Assembly: GCA_017848055.1 (NCBI GenBank)
Contig: JAGALZ010000035.1
Coordinates: forward strand, 62,001 to 126,000
DNA: 64,000 nt
From: Oscillospiraceae bacterium
GTDB lineage: Bacteria; Bacillota; Clostridia; Oscillospirales; Ruminococcaceae
Reading direction: 5' to 3'
Within the stretch, counting starts at the first letter, position 1. Each line of letters starts with the position of its first letter. Under the pieces are notes generated by a model, which was given only the letters and a program-made list of their open reading frames with translations, was not told the DNA's origin and ran no database searches. The position numbers and the translations under genes were made by a program. Below are positions 50,748 to 59,793 of this stretch, piece after piece.

Positions 50748-52181
50748 ATGAGAAAAACAAAAATTGTGTGTACTATCGGTCCGTCAACCGATAAAGAAGA
50801 AATACTTCGAGAGCTCATGCTTTCCGGAATGAATGTTGCAAGATTCAACTTCTCTCACTCAACTCACGAAGACCATAAGAGAAGATTTGCACAGATAGAA
50901 AAACTCAGAACGGAACTTGGTTTGCCTATCGCTACTCTTCTTGACACAAAAGGGCCTGAAATAAGACTCAAGACTTTTGAAAACAATGAGCCTGTTGAGA
51001 TTATGGATGGAGATTTATTCACACTTACAACTGATGAAGTTGTTGGCACAAGGGAGCGTTGCTCCGTCACCTTTAAGAATCTTCCGAGAGATGTCAAAAT
51101 TGGAAATAGAATTCTTATCAATGATGGTGTTATCGAGCTTGTTGCTGAAAAGGTTACTGCAACCGATGTCGTTTGCAGAGTTATTCACGGCGGACTCGTA
51201 TCAAACAACAAGGGTGTAAATGTTCCCGGTGTTATGCTTTCTATGCCATACATCTCGGATACAGATATGAAAGACCTTCAGTTCGGTGCAAAGATGAATT
51301 TCGACTTTATTGCCGCTTCTTTTGTCAGAACTGCTGCTGATATTCACTATCTGAGAAACTTTACTCACAGCCTTGGCTGGTACTCACCAAGAATAATCGC
51401 AAAAATCGAAAATGCAGATGGTGTTAAGAATATTGATGAAATACTAGAAGCCGCTGACGGTGTAATGGTTGCCAGAGGTGATATGGGTGTTGAAATTCCG
51501 TTTGAGCAGATTCCTGCTATCCAGAAGGAAATCATCCACAAGGCATACAATGCCGGCAAGCAGGTTATCACAGCTACTCAGATGCTCGAATCAATGATAA
51601 AGAATCCAAGACCTACAAGAGCTGAAATTACTGACGTTGCTAATGCTATTTACGACGGAACGTCCGCTATTATGCTTTCTGGTGAAACTGCAGCAGGTGA
51701 CTTCCCTGTTGAGGCTGTAAGAACTATGGCTCTTATTGCGGAAACAACCGAGCAGGATATTGACTATCAGCACAGATTTATAAAGCGTGATGCTACAGAG
51801 AGTCCGTCAGTTACCGATGCTATTTCTCACGCAACTGTAACAACTGCTCATGACCTCAAAGCTGCTGCTATAGTAACTGTTACCAAGGGTGGCGGAACTG
51901 CGAGAATGATATCTAAGTATCGTCCTTCCTGCCCTATCATTGGTCTTACAACTGATGACACAACCTGCCGTCAGATGAATATGTCCTGGGGAATTTGCCC
52001 TTCTCTCATAGAGGAGCAGGAAAACACTGACGACCTTATCAGAAATGCTCTTGAAGTATCCGTTAAGGAGGGCCTTGTTAATGTTGGTGACCTGGTTGTA
52101 ATTACTGCGGGAGTACCGCTCGGTGTTTCCGGAAACACAAACCTTCTCAAGGTTCAGACTGTTGGCGAAGACTTTATTTAA
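50748..52181 (+). CDS. pyk: Pyruvate kinase
   Basis: A 477-residue pyruvate kinase, the last ATP-forming step of glycolysis. MRKTKIVCTIGPSTD, MNVARFNFSHSTHE, LLDTKGPEIR, the active-site helix IIAKIENADGV, MVARGDMGVEIP and ITATQMLESM are all present. It lacks the C-terminal PEP-utiliser domain found in Bacillus Pyk. GCGGAGGAATTTCTAT precedes the ATG. A strong terminator follows. Confidence 0.97.
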   Translation: MRKTKIVCTIGPSTDKEEILRELMLSGMNVARFNFSHSTHEDHKRRFAQIEKLRTELGLPIATLLDTKGPEIRLKTFENNEPVEIMDGDLFTLTTDEVVGTRERCSVTFKNLPRDVKIGNRILINDGVIELVAEKVTATDVVCRVIHGGLVSNNKGVNVPGVMLSMPYISDTDMKDLQFGAKMNFDFIAASFVRTAADIHYLRNFTHSLGWYSPRIIAKIENADGVKNIDEILEAADGVMVARGDMGVEIPFEQIPAIQKEIIHKAYNAGKQVITATQMLESMIKNPRPTRAEITDVANAIYDGTSAIMLSGETAAGDFPVEAVRTMALIAETTEQDIDYQHRFIKRDATESPSVTDAISHATVTTAHDLKAAAIVTVTKGGGTARMISKYRPSCPIIGLTTDDTTCRQMNMSWGICPSLIEEQENTDDLIRNALEVSVKEGLVNVGDLVVITAGVPLGVSGNTNLLKVQTVGEDFI

Positions 52182-52186
52182 CAAAC

Positions 52187-52215
52187 AAAGTGCATTGCAA
52201 TAAGCAATGCACTTT
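52187..52215. terminator. Bidirectional terminator
   Basis: AAAGTGCATTGC/GCAATGCACTTT with a 5-nt loop and T-rich tail after pyk. It also borders the stop codon of the convergent 59-codon gene. Confidence 0.88.
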
Positions 52216-52395
52216 TTATTTTCTTGACTTAATAAGCCTGAGCTGTTTAATTCCTCTTAGATTATCCCCTATTATCATAGATAAAGCTGTGTCAAAGCTA
52301 CTGTCGATGACATTCGTATAACCATCACACAGATGCACAATCAGCTCACGTGACTCGTACATAAGCTTTTCTATTATTTGCTCATTACTTAGCAT
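52216..52395 (-). CDS. Small helical protein (59 aa), unknown
   Basis: A 59-residue, helix-rich protein without membrane segment. ATG 52395 overlaps the stop codon of the upstream small gene (TGATG), with GGAGGAACAGTG as ribosome binding site, so it is coupled to that gene. Both may be two halves of a CotF- or ferritin-like helical bundle family found in spore formers, but similarity is weak by eye. Confidence 0.6.
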   Translation of the reverse strand: MLSNEQIIEKLMYESRELIVHLCDGYTNVIDSSFDTALSMIIGDNLRGIKQLRLIKSRK

Positions 52396-52580
52396 CACTG
52401 TTCCTCCATTAGTGACAAAAGCGTTTTCTTCTGATTGATATGATTGCTCATAAGCTTTTGAAGGTCAATCTGCGTCTGTGGGTCTTTAATCTGCGAGATA
52501 TATCTGCTGTAGGTATCAATAACACGTTGCTCTCTTTTTATCATACTCTCTATAAGCTTAAGGTCTGAACTGCCAAGCAT
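52395..52580 (-). CDS. Small helical protein (61 aa), possibly spore-coat related
   Basis: A 61-residue protein made of two amphipathic helices (DLKLIESMIKREQRVIDTYSRY and DPQTQIDLQKLMSNHINQKKTLL, with E-x-x-x-D/H spacings as in ferritin-like helices). Proteins of this sort in clostridia are often annotated as spore coat CotF-like. That is tentative. GTGATATT context and AGGATG give the ribosome binding site. It forms a two-gene unit with the next gene. Confidence 0.6.
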   Translation of the reverse strand: MLGSSDLKLIESMIKREQRVIDTYSRYISQIKDPQTQIDLQKLMSNHINQKKTLLSLMEEQ

Positions 52581-52599
52581 AATATCACATCCTAAAAAT

Positions 52600-52629
52600 A
52601 AATCCTTGCATTATTATCTGCAAGGATTT
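52600..52629. terminator. Terminator after comFC
   Basis: AAATCCTTGCA/TGCAAGGATTT with an 8-nt loop and T-rich DNA on both sides. It overlaps the comFC stop codon and separates it from the two small genes. Confidence 0.85.
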
Positions 52630-53353
52630 ATTTTTTATTCTTTGAATAATGATTTGTATTTGCGATTGCAACACATATAACTCTTTCTGCACCGGCTTTT
52701 TTAAGAATCTTTGCGCAGGCATTCAATGTACTACCTGTTGTAATTACATCATCACAAAGAAGAATCGTTTTACCGCTAAGAGATGGAGCTTTTGATGACA
52801 AAGTATACGCTTTAAATGAACGGCTCTTTCTTTCAGCTGACGAAAGCTCATGCTGATTAAGCTCAGAGTCGGTTTTAACGAGAAAGTTTTCACTTGCCTT
52901 GATATCGCAGAGTTTGGATATATGCTTTGCAAATTCGAACGCCTGGTTATAGCCTCTTTCCTGAAGTTTATCCTTAGTTGTCGGAGTAGCAGTTATAAAA
53001 TCTATCTGAGAAAGAAGTCCTCTTTCATCAAGAGCAGTTACGACCTTTTCTGCAAAATACTCAGCAAAATTTACACCACATTTAAGCTTCAGATTCATAA
53101 TTCCGTCTTTTCCCTTACCTTCATAGTAGATGAACGACAGACACTTATCGTAGTATATCTTATGTTTTCCGCAGATACAGCCATGCTTACCGCACTTTAT
53201 ACAATATTCCTCTTCGATGTAAGGTAGCTGAGTTATACATTTTTCACATATCAGTTTATCGTACCCGATAAAGCTGTCACAGACAGGACATCTGTTCGGA
53301 TACAGAATATCGATAAAGAATTTATAAATTCTAGATGTCCATTTCATCCCCAT
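52628..53353 (-). CDS. comFC: ComF family protein (phosphoribosyltransferase-like)
   Basis: A 241-residue ComFC-type protein. The N-terminal part has zinc-finger Cys pairs (CPVCDSF, ICEKC, CIKCGKHGCICG). The C-terminal part is a phosphoribosyltransferase fold with KERGYNQA in the family pattern and the PRPP-binding ILLCDDVITTGSTLNACA. In competent bacteria ComFC helps DNA uptake. In non-competent relatives its role is unclear. The start overlaps the recD2 end by 23 nt. ATG 53347, two codons on, has the better-spaced ribosome binding site (GAGGG). Confidence 0.9.
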   Translation of the reverse strand: MGMKWTSRIYKFFIDILYPNRCPVCDSFIGYDKLICEKCITQLPYIEEEYCIKCGKHGCICGKHKIYYDKCLSFIYYEGKGKDGIMNLKLKCGVNFAEYFAEKVVTALDERGLLSQIDFITATPTTKDKLQERGYNQAFEFAKHISKLCDIKASENFLVKTDSELNQHELSSAERKSRSFKAYTLSSKAPSLSGKTILLCDDVITTGSTLNACAKILKKAGAERVICVAIANTNHYSKNKK

Positions 53354-55562
53354 TGTCCCTCATAATCATTTCTTTAAGGCAAGTATACCTGTTTGTACGT
53401 CTGTTGTTTGCAATCATTTTATCGGTAACGGTTTTAGAACCGACCAGGATGAGCATCTTTTTTGCTCTTGTAACTCCGGTATAAAACAGATTTCTGTAAT
53501 AGAGCTTATCATATCCGTTGAATGATGAAAAAATGACATAATCAAATTCGCTTCCCTGGCTTTTGTGGACAGTAATCGCGTAAGCAAGTTCAATATTGTC
53601 GAGCATTGGAATAGAATAATTCGCAACTCTTCCGTCAAAATCGATTGTGACCATACCAAGAAGCTTATTGACCTTTTTAATAATTCCTATGTCGCCGTTG
53701 AAAATTCCGGCACCGCTTTCAGTTTCACCTTTAGTTTCTTTGTGCCAGACAATATCATAATTATTCTTATTCTGCATAACCTTATCTCCGGCACGGAATT
53801 TATACAGAAACGTCTGGATTTCCGATTTCTCTTTTGACGGAGGATTCAGCTCCTGCTGGAGAATTCTGTTAAGCTCTACTGTTCCCGTTGGCCCTTGTCT
53901 TGTCGGACTGAGAACCTGAATATTATCAAAAGGCGAAATACCATAGGCATCAGGGAGTCTTTGCTTGCACAAATCCACAATACACTGCTGGAGTGCGGTA
54001 TACTCTAGTCTTTGGAAGAAAAAGAAATCATCGCAATTTCCAAACTCGAGTGCTTCACCCTTTACAATCCTGTGAGCATTTGTGACGATACGGCTTGACT
54101 GAGCCTGGCGGAAAATCTCCTTCAGTGTTACTGTAGGAACGACACCGCTATCAATAATATCCTTTAAGACATTTCCTGCACCTACTGAAGGCAACTGGTC
54201 GGTATCTCCTACCATAATAAGCTTACAATTCACCGGCAGGGCTCTCAGCAATGCTTCGAACAAAAGGGTATCAACCATCGACATTTCGTCTATTATCATA
54301 ACATCGCAGTCGAGCTGGTTGTTTTCATTATGAACAAACTTCGGTCTGTCGCCCACTGCAAAGGAAACCTCAAGAAGTCTATGAATTGTTTTTGCGTCGT
54401 ATCCTGTAAGGTCAGAGATTCGTTTTGCAGCTCTGCCCGTCGGGGCTGCGAGCATAACATTGAGTCCCTGCTGAGAGAAAAGTGAAATAATAGCATTAAG
54501 GGTTGTTGTCTTTCCTGTTCCCGGGCCGCCAGTAAGCACAAGGAAGCCTACGGAAAGTGCTGTATTTATAGCTTTTCTCTGAAGCTCCTCATATACATAT
54601 CCGCTTTCTTCCTGAGCTATATCAATGACTTCCGAATAATCAATTTTACTGTCATAAGCAAACTGCTTCATAATACAGAGTCGTTTTGATATGTACATAT
54701 CAGCAATGGCATAATCCCTGAGCATTTCGTAGCTTCTGCCGTTTGATTTTGTATATGAAACGACAATCTGTTCCTCATGAAGCTGCAGGAGGCATTCATT
54801 TACGACATCATCTTCAACTCCGAGGAAGCCTGCCGTTGCAGCTATGAGTTTATCGGTTGGCAAGCAGGTGTGTCCGTTATCGGCATTAACCGAGAGCACG
54901 TTCTCAATACCTGCCTTGACTCTATGTTCATTATCAATCGCAAAACCATCATTCATTGCAAGCTCATCGGCTTTAGAAAATGGCAGGTCAACTCCGGCTG
55001 AACAAAGTATATATGGGTTCTCTTCAATCATTGAAATGGCATAGTCGCCCCATCTTTTGAACGCTCTGACACCTACCGATGCGGATATTCCTCTGGACGT
55101 TACATATGTCATAAGCCTTCTGATTGCAAACTTGCTTTTGAATATTTCAGAAAACTTCGCAGCTTTTTTCGGACTGATACCATCAACTTCAGTTAGCCTT
55201 TCGGGATGGTTTTCAAAGACGTCGAGAGTCTCCTCTCCGAATCTATCTATGATTGCTTTGGCAAGCACCGGCCCTATTCCCTTAATTACACCGTTAGCAA
55301 GATATTTCTTTATTGCCGTTGAGGTCTGAGGCAATGCTCGCTGACACAACGAGGCTTTAAACTGCATACCGAACTTTGGGTGGTTTATATACGTTCCCAT
55401 AAGTGAAAGAGATTCACCTTCATCTACGTCACCGATTTCACCCACGACAGTAACGGGTTCGCCGCCACAATCGAGCATTATAACCGCAAACCCGTTATCT
55501 TCGTTCTTATACACGATGCTATCCACATCGCCTTTTAACTCACAAAGTTTTTCTTCCTTCAT
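53331..55562 (-). CDS. recD2: ATP-dependent RecD2-type DNA helicase
   Basis: A 743-residue SF1B helicase, 5'-3', found in bacteria without RecBC. An OB-like N-terminal domain (about 10-85) is followed by a helix-hairpin-helix region (GIGPVLAKAI, GISPKKAAKF). Walker A is LTGGPGTGKTTT (about residue 348) and Walker B is VMIIDEMSMVDT. The C-terminal motif VI region AYAITVHKSQGSEFD is followed by YTGVTRAK. Length agrees with RecD2. The small membrane protein gene overlaps it by 23 nt and comFC by another 23. Confidence 0.94.
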   Translation of the reverse strand: MKEEKLCELKGDVDSIVYKNEDNGFAVIMLDCGGEPVTVVGEIGDVDEGESLSLMGTYINHPKFGMQFKASLCQRALPQTSTAIKKYLANGVIKGIGPVLAKAIIDRFGEETLDVFENHPERLTEVDGISPKKAAKFSEIFKSKFAIRRLMTYVTSRGISASVGVRAFKRWGDYAISMIEENPYILCSAGVDLPFSKADELAMNDGFAIDNEHRVKAGIENVLSVNADNGHTCLPTDKLIAATAGFLGVEDDVVNECLLQLHEEQIVVSYTKSNGRSYEMLRDYAIADMYISKRLCIMKQFAYDSKIDYSEVIDIAQEESGYVYEELQRKAINTALSVGFLVLTGGPGTGKTTTLNAIISLFSQQGLNVMLAAPTGRAAKRISDLTGYDAKTIHRLLEVSFAVGDRPKFVHNENNQLDCDVMIIDEMSMVDTLLFEALLRALPVNCKLIMVGDTDQLPSVGAGNVLKDIIDSGVVPTVTLKEIFRQAQSSRIVTNAHRIVKGEALEFGNCDDFFFFQRLEYTALQQCIVDLCKQRLPDAYGISPFDNIQVLSPTRQGPTGTVELNRILQQELNPPSKEKSEIQTFLYKFRAGDKVMQNKNNYDIVWHKETKGETESGAGIFNGDIGIIKKVNKLLGMVTIDFDGRVANYSIPMLDNIELAYAITVHKSQGSEFDYVIFSSFNGYDKLYYRNLFYTGVTRAKKMLILVGSKTVTDKMIANNRRTNRYTCLKEMIMRDNGDEMDI

Positions 55563-55893
55563 CTGTATTCGTCCTTATATATTCACTCAGCTGCCATGGT
55601 CTGATTACAACTATTTCGGGGATTAAGCCTTTGAGCTTTTCAAATTCGCTGCATGAAAGGTACTGTGCGATAACAATTATCGCTTTTGCGTCTGATGATG
55701 AGCAAAAATGCTCTTCCCACCAGAGCTCTTTGATTTTTTGTACATCCTTTTCACTTACACTATAGCTGTTGTAGAAAAACACAATTGCTAAATTTGTACT
55801 CTTGGTTTTCACACTGCATCTGATACAAAGAAATATCACAGGCAGTAGCACCAAAGAGCAGAGAATCCAAGAAAGCAGATAAATATTATCCAT
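55540..55893 (-). CDS. Small membrane-anchored protein (117 aa), unknown
   Basis: The real start is ATG 55893, behind a perfect AGGAGGTGCTCTT; the open frame continues upstream into metG but without support. The product has one N-terminal TM (about residues 5-27, LLSWILCSLVLLPVIFLC) and a cytoplasmic or outer domain of ~85 residues (VSEKDVQKIKELWWEEHFC, AIIVIAQYLSCSEF). I do not recognise it. It overlaps recD2 by 23 nt, so the two are translated together. Confidence 0.7.
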   Translation of the reverse strand: MDNIYLLSWILCSLVLLPVIFLCIRCSVKTKSTNLAIVFFYNSYSVSEKDVQKIKELWWEEHFCSSSDAKAIIVIAQYLSCSEFEKLKGLIPEIVVIRPWQLSEYIRTNTDEGRKTL

Positions 55894-55978
55894 AAGAGCA
55901 CCTCCTATAATAGGATATGCTATAACGGAGTAATCTGCTAGTAATATTATAGCACAGCTATTTTCCTTTTTCAACAAA

Positions 55979-56003
55979 AAGACCGCTGAAAAACAGCGGT
56001 CTT
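55979..56003 (-). terminator. Terminator after metG
   Basis: AAGACCGCTG/CAGCGGTCTT with a 5-nt loop and TTTTTGTTG tail on the minus strand. Confidence 0.85.
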
Positions 56004-56008
56004 GAAAT

Positions 56009-58012
56009 TTATTCTTCTGTTGCAAACTGGCTTTCGTGACGGGTAAAGAAGTCTGTTCTTGGTGGGAGGAACTCAAGCTTATGATTCTTTTCTGTAAAGA
56101 ATGTAAGTGGTTCGAGAATTGTATCCCATGACCAGATTCTTTCGTCAACACGGAGATACTCACGGAGCTTTTCGGTTCCGAATGGAGCCATCGGGTGGAG
56201 AAGAACTCCTGCAATTCTAATCATATAGAAAAGATTTGCAAGTGACTGTGCAAGCGTCTGCTTATCCTCTACGTCACCAGTGATTGTCTTTGCCATGTAC
56301 TTGCTTCCGTTTCTGATATAGCTGTCAAGAACATAAGTACACTGATGGAAATTGAATTTTGACATATGACGCTCATAATCGAGGACAGCCTTCTTTGCTT
56401 CATCGAGGAATTTCTGTTCAGGAGCAAGCTCAGGAAGAATACCGTCAAACTCCTTCTGTGTTGTATAGAAAGCAGTTCTTATCATACGGTTATATACATT
56501 CGAGAGCAGGAGTCCGTCCTTTACAACAGGGTCTGCCTCATCAGGCTTTGCGTCAGGGTTAAATGGCTTTGGCATAAAGCTAACTGAACGCTGACCTAAT
56601 GTAAGTCCGAGCCAGTGCATACGAAGCTGTTCAGGTGTATAGAAATTAAGCAAATCGTCAGCCATAGGTGGCTTTACAGCACCCGAGCTTGAAGCCTTCT
56701 TGTCGAGGAACAGAATGTGGTGGTTAGCAACAATAATAGGCATCTGAAGCTCACCCTCGTCAGGTGTAGCTGTCTTATCGTCGTTCTTCTGCTGTGCCAT
56801 CCACATTGCAGGCTCGGCAATACCGTAGAAGTAGATATTGTCCTGGCCGATAAACTGGTAAACAGTAGAATCCTTACTGCACCAGTAATCCTTCCATTCC
56901 TCACGGTTCTTACCGCTCTGCTCTAAATATGTCTGTGTGAACGAGATTGGTGCCCAGAGAGATTCAGGCCATACCCATACAGTAAGTCCTTCCTCGCCTT
57001 CCATAACGGGAGCAGGAACACCCCACTCGATGTTACCGGTAAGTCTGAACGGAACGAGTGTTTTACCGGTACGGTATCTGATCCCGTTTGAAGCGAGAAC
57101 TCTGCAAGCTTCGTCGCAATCAGAAAGTGTTTTGAATTCAATTGTGAAAGAAGGCTTTTTCTTTTCCTCGAGGTATTCATGCGCAGGCATTGTATCTTTA
57201 AGTGAGAGATATTTTTCCTCAAATTCACGTTTTACATAAATTACAGGTGGCTTTAAGAACTCTTCGATTGTCTTCCATACTACAGGTCTTATATCCTTAC
57301 GCTTCTGGAGTTCCTTGACCCAGTCGCTCATAAGCTTTTCGTAGTCACGGAGCTTGAAATACCAGTTAGTAACCGGCTTCATTACAGGTGTATCGCCTGT
57401 AAGTGTGCTTACCGGATTTATAAGATTCTCGGGCATATACTGGTGTCCCAAATCGCATTCATCAGCGTATCCCTTTTCAGAAGTACAGCCTTCAACCGGG
57501 CACTTGCCCTTTACCTGTCTGCCGTTTAAGAAAACGCCTGCCTTTTCGTCAAAGAACTGCATTGTTGAAATGCGGTTGAGCTGTCCTTTTTCATAGAGGG
57601 AACGCAAAAACCAGTCGGTAACCTCAGCGTGGATTTCCTTTGAACGTCCAAGACCTGATGCGCCAAAGAGGTTTGGAGAAATACCATAAGCCTCAAGTGT
57701 TGCCTTCTGCTTGTTATGGTTCGACTGAACGAAATCCTCGAGTGAGCCTTCAAAATCGCCGTTTTCGACCTTAACTCTCCAGCCCTCAGCAATTGGTGAG
57801 CCGTAGCAATCGGTACCACTTACGAAGATTACGTTCTCCTTGCCGATTCTGTCTCTTAAGAATCTTGCATAGGTATCGGCAAATACGAGCATACCGCCGA
57901 CATGGCCGAAGTGGAGCTCTTTATTTCCGTACGGCATACCGCCTGTAACTACAGCACGCTTAGGAAACTGCGGACGTGGAATTTCAAATGGTTTATTATT
58001 CTTTTCTGACAT
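56009..58012 (-). CDS. metG: Methionine--tRNA ligase with an altered KMSKS motif
   Basis: A roughly 667-residue class I synthetase that charges tRNA-Met. The HIGH motif appears as HFGH in GGMPYGNKELHFGHVGG. The zinc-knuckle region has CPVEGC, CDLGH and related residues. Where KMSKS is expected the sequence is LDKKASSSGAVK, so the second lysine is missing. The C-terminal tRNA-binding EMAP-like domain is absent. Start 58012 (MSEKNN) follows AAAGGA with 9-nt spacing. It lies 36 nt downstream of gltX, an unusual pair of synthetase genes in one operon. Confidence 0.92.
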   Translation of the reverse strand: MSEKNNKPFEIPRPQFPKRAVVTGGMPYGNKELHFGHVGGMLVFADTYARFLRDRIGKENVIFVSGTDCYGSPIAEGWRVKVENGDFEGSLEDFVQSNHNKQKATLEAYGISPNLFGASGLGRSKEIHAEVTDWFLRSLYEKGQLNRISTMQFFDEKAGVFLNGRQVKGKCPVEGCTSEKGYADECDLGHQYMPENLINPVSTLTGDTPVMKPVTNWYFKLRDYEKLMSDWVKELQKRKDIRPVVWKTIEEFLKPPVIYVKREFEEKYLSLKDTMPAHEYLEEKKKPSFTIEFKTLSDCDEACRVLASNGIRYRTGKTLVPFRLTGNIEWGVPAPVMEGEEGLTVWVWPESLWAPISFTQTYLEQSGKNREEWKDYWCSKDSTVYQFIGQDNIYFYGIAEPAMWMAQQKNDDKTATPDEGELQMPIIVANHHILFLDKKASSSGAVKPPMADDLLNFYTPEQLRMHWLGLTLGQRSVSFMPKPFNPDAKPDEADPVVKDGLLLSNVYNRMIRTAFYTTQKEFDGILPELAPEQKFLDEAKKAVLDYERHMSKFNFHQCTYVLDSYIRNGSKYMAKTITGDVEDKQTLAQSLANLFYMIRIAGVLLHPMAPFGTEKLREYLRVDERIWSWDTILEPLTFFTEKNHKLEFLPPRTDFFTRHESQFATEE

Positions 58013-58047
58013 ACTATCATGTCCTTTCTTATACAAAGAAAATTAGT

Positions 58048-59685
58048 TTAGCAATACTTTACAATACGGCCTCTTACGATGTCCTCGCCGAGAACGTGGC
58101 TTACCTCCCAGATATCAGGAGCGTTTGCGTGGCCTGTGAGGGCAATTCTGAGCATATTTGTTGTATGAACGATACTTCCCTTATACTGCTCAGGATTGTT
58201 CTTATAATCCTTAGGTCTGAGGGCAAAGCCCATTTCCTCTGTGATTGCTCTAACCTTTTCAAACCAGGCATTTGAATCGTCCTCGTGGTTATAGCTTGCA
58301 AGGTACTTTGTAAAGAAGGTCTTTACAGTTTCCTCGTCACACTCCTGCGGCATTTCATCAAACACCTTAAAGGTTTCGTCGTAGTAGAAGCTCATAAAGT
58401 CGCAAGCCTGTTTCCATGTTTCGATATCCTTACGAGGCTTCTTCGCTGTTCTGCCGACATTGAGAGCTGCAAGTGTACGTTCAGGATACTGTTCAATAAG
58501 CGAAGCGAACTGCTCGTTATACTGCTTGCACCAATCGAGCCAGCTGTCAAAAATCTTCTGTGCAGGCATTGCACCGATAACGTCCTTTGAGATATCACGG
58601 AGCTTATTGAGGTCAACAAGTGCACCTGAAATGTTCATCTTTTCAAGAGTATACGGGAACTCGAGGTAGCTCTTTTCAGGATTTGCAATTCTCCACTCTT
58701 CGAAGTTTGAGTTGAGAAGTGTAAGTAAAAACTCCCATATAGCGTCGGGGCTGATACCCTCCTGCTGGTAGTAAGAAAGTGCAAGCTCGGGGTCCTTTCT
58801 CTTGGAAAGCTTTCTCTTGCCTGTACCCTCAATTTTCATAAGTGTTGCAGTATGACAATATATTGGTGTTTCCCAGCCAAAGGTTGAGAAAAGCTCATAG
58901 TGCATAGGAAGAGAAGAAATCCACTCCTCGCCTCTTATTACGTGTGTAGAACGCATAAGGTGATCGTCAACAACGTGTGCAAAGTGATAGGTTGGAATTC
59001 CGTCACTTTTGAGGAGAACGAAGTCCATATTATTTCTCGGCATTGAAAGCTTGCCACGGATAGCGTCCTCAACATTTATATACTCGTCGGTTTCGGTACC
59101 TGCATATCTTAAGACCCATTCCTTACCCTGGGCGATGTTATCCTTGATTTCATCGAGAGTAAGGCTGCGGCTCTTCTGAGCATACTTGCCATAGATACCC
59201 GGGTTTTCCTTGTTAGCAGTCTGCTGTTCACGGATAGCGTCGATTTCTTCGGCAGTAAGGAAGCATGGGTATGCAAGCTCTCTTTCAACGAGCTGCTTTG
59301 CGAAAACATGGTAGATTTCCTTACGCTGTCTCTGACGATAAGGGCCATAGTTTCCGTTATCGCCATCTGCTACCGCACCCTCGTCAAACTGTACACCGAA
59401 ATAATTCATTGCGTTGATGAGAGTTTCTACTGCGCCATCAACCTCACGCTTATTGTCTGTGTCCTCAATTCTGAGATAGAAAACGCCGTTTGACTGGTGA
59501 GCAATTCTTTCGGCAATAATCGCATTGTAGAGATTTCCGAGGTGAACAAATCCAGTCGGGCTTGGGCCTATTCTGGTAACACAGGCACCCTCAGGGAGAT
59601 TTCTCTTTGGAAAACGGCTTTCAAGCTCCTCGGCTGTTGCTGTAACATCAGGAAAAAGAAGCTGTGCAAGTGCTTTATAATCCAT
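58048..59685 (-). CDS. gltX: Glutamate--tRNA ligase
   Basis: A roughly 545-residue class I synthetase. HIGN-type PSPTGFVHLGNLYNA is near residue 45. The later KLSKRKDPE is the KMSKS-equivalent. The C-terminal helical anticodon-binding region covers about 370-545. ATG 59685 follows AAAGGATTGAATTTT; the longer frame would start at TTG 59694. Length is somewhat above the ~480 residues usual in Bacillus, similar to other clostridial forms. A TTACAG-17-TATAAT promoter lies upstream. Confidence 0.94.
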   Translation of the reverse strand: MDYKALAQLLFPDVTATAEELESRFPKRNLPEGACVTRIGPSPTGFVHLGNLYNAIIAERIAHQSNGVFYLRIEDTDNKREVDGAVETLINAMNYFGVQFDEGAVADGDNGNYGPYRQRQRKEIYHVFAKQLVERELAYPCFLTAEEIDAIREQQTANKENPGIYGKYAQKSRSLTLDEIKDNIAQGKEWVLRYAGTETDEYINVEDAIRGKLSMPRNNMDFVLLKSDGIPTYHFAHVVDDHLMRSTHVIRGEEWISSLPMHYELFSTFGWETPIYCHTATLMKIEGTGKRKLSKRKDPELALSYYQQEGISPDAIWEFLLTLLNSNFEEWRIANPEKSYLEFPYTLEKMNISGALVDLNKLRDISKDVIGAMPAQKIFDSWLDWCKQYNEQFASLIEQYPERTLAALNVGRTAKKPRKDIETWKQACDFMSFYYDETFKVFDEMPQECDEETVKTFFTKYLASYNHEDDSNAWFEKVRAITEEMGFALRPKDYKNNPEQYKGSIVHTTNMLRIALTGHANAPDIWEVSHVLGEDIVRGRIVKYC

Positions 59686-59714
59686 AAAATTCAATCCTTT
59701 GTATAAGTTTAGTT

Positions 59715-59743
59715 ATTATAGATAAAATTTGCATTAACTGTAA
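59715..59743 (-). promoter_or_regulatory. Promoter for gltX-metG
   Basis: TTACAG (59738-59743), 17 bp, TATAAT (59715-59720) on the minus strand. Confidence 0.7.
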
Positions 59744-59751
59744 AATTTACA

Positions 59752-59784
59752 AAACTGCGGCGGAGAACAAGTCCGTCGCAGTTT
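59752..59784 (-). terminator. Terminator after pnp
   Basis: AAACTGCGGCGGA with its near-complement TCCGTCGCAGTTT and a 7-nt loop. The T-run is short (TTTTG), so efficiency may be partial. Confidence 0.7.
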
Positions 59785-59793
59785 ATATATCAA

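Noticed and set aside
55894..56214. N-terminal extension of the small membrane protein (would give 224 residues)
   Set aside because: It runs through the metG terminator and into metG. A perfect ribosome binding site before ATG 55893 and a normal membrane anchor there favour the short form.
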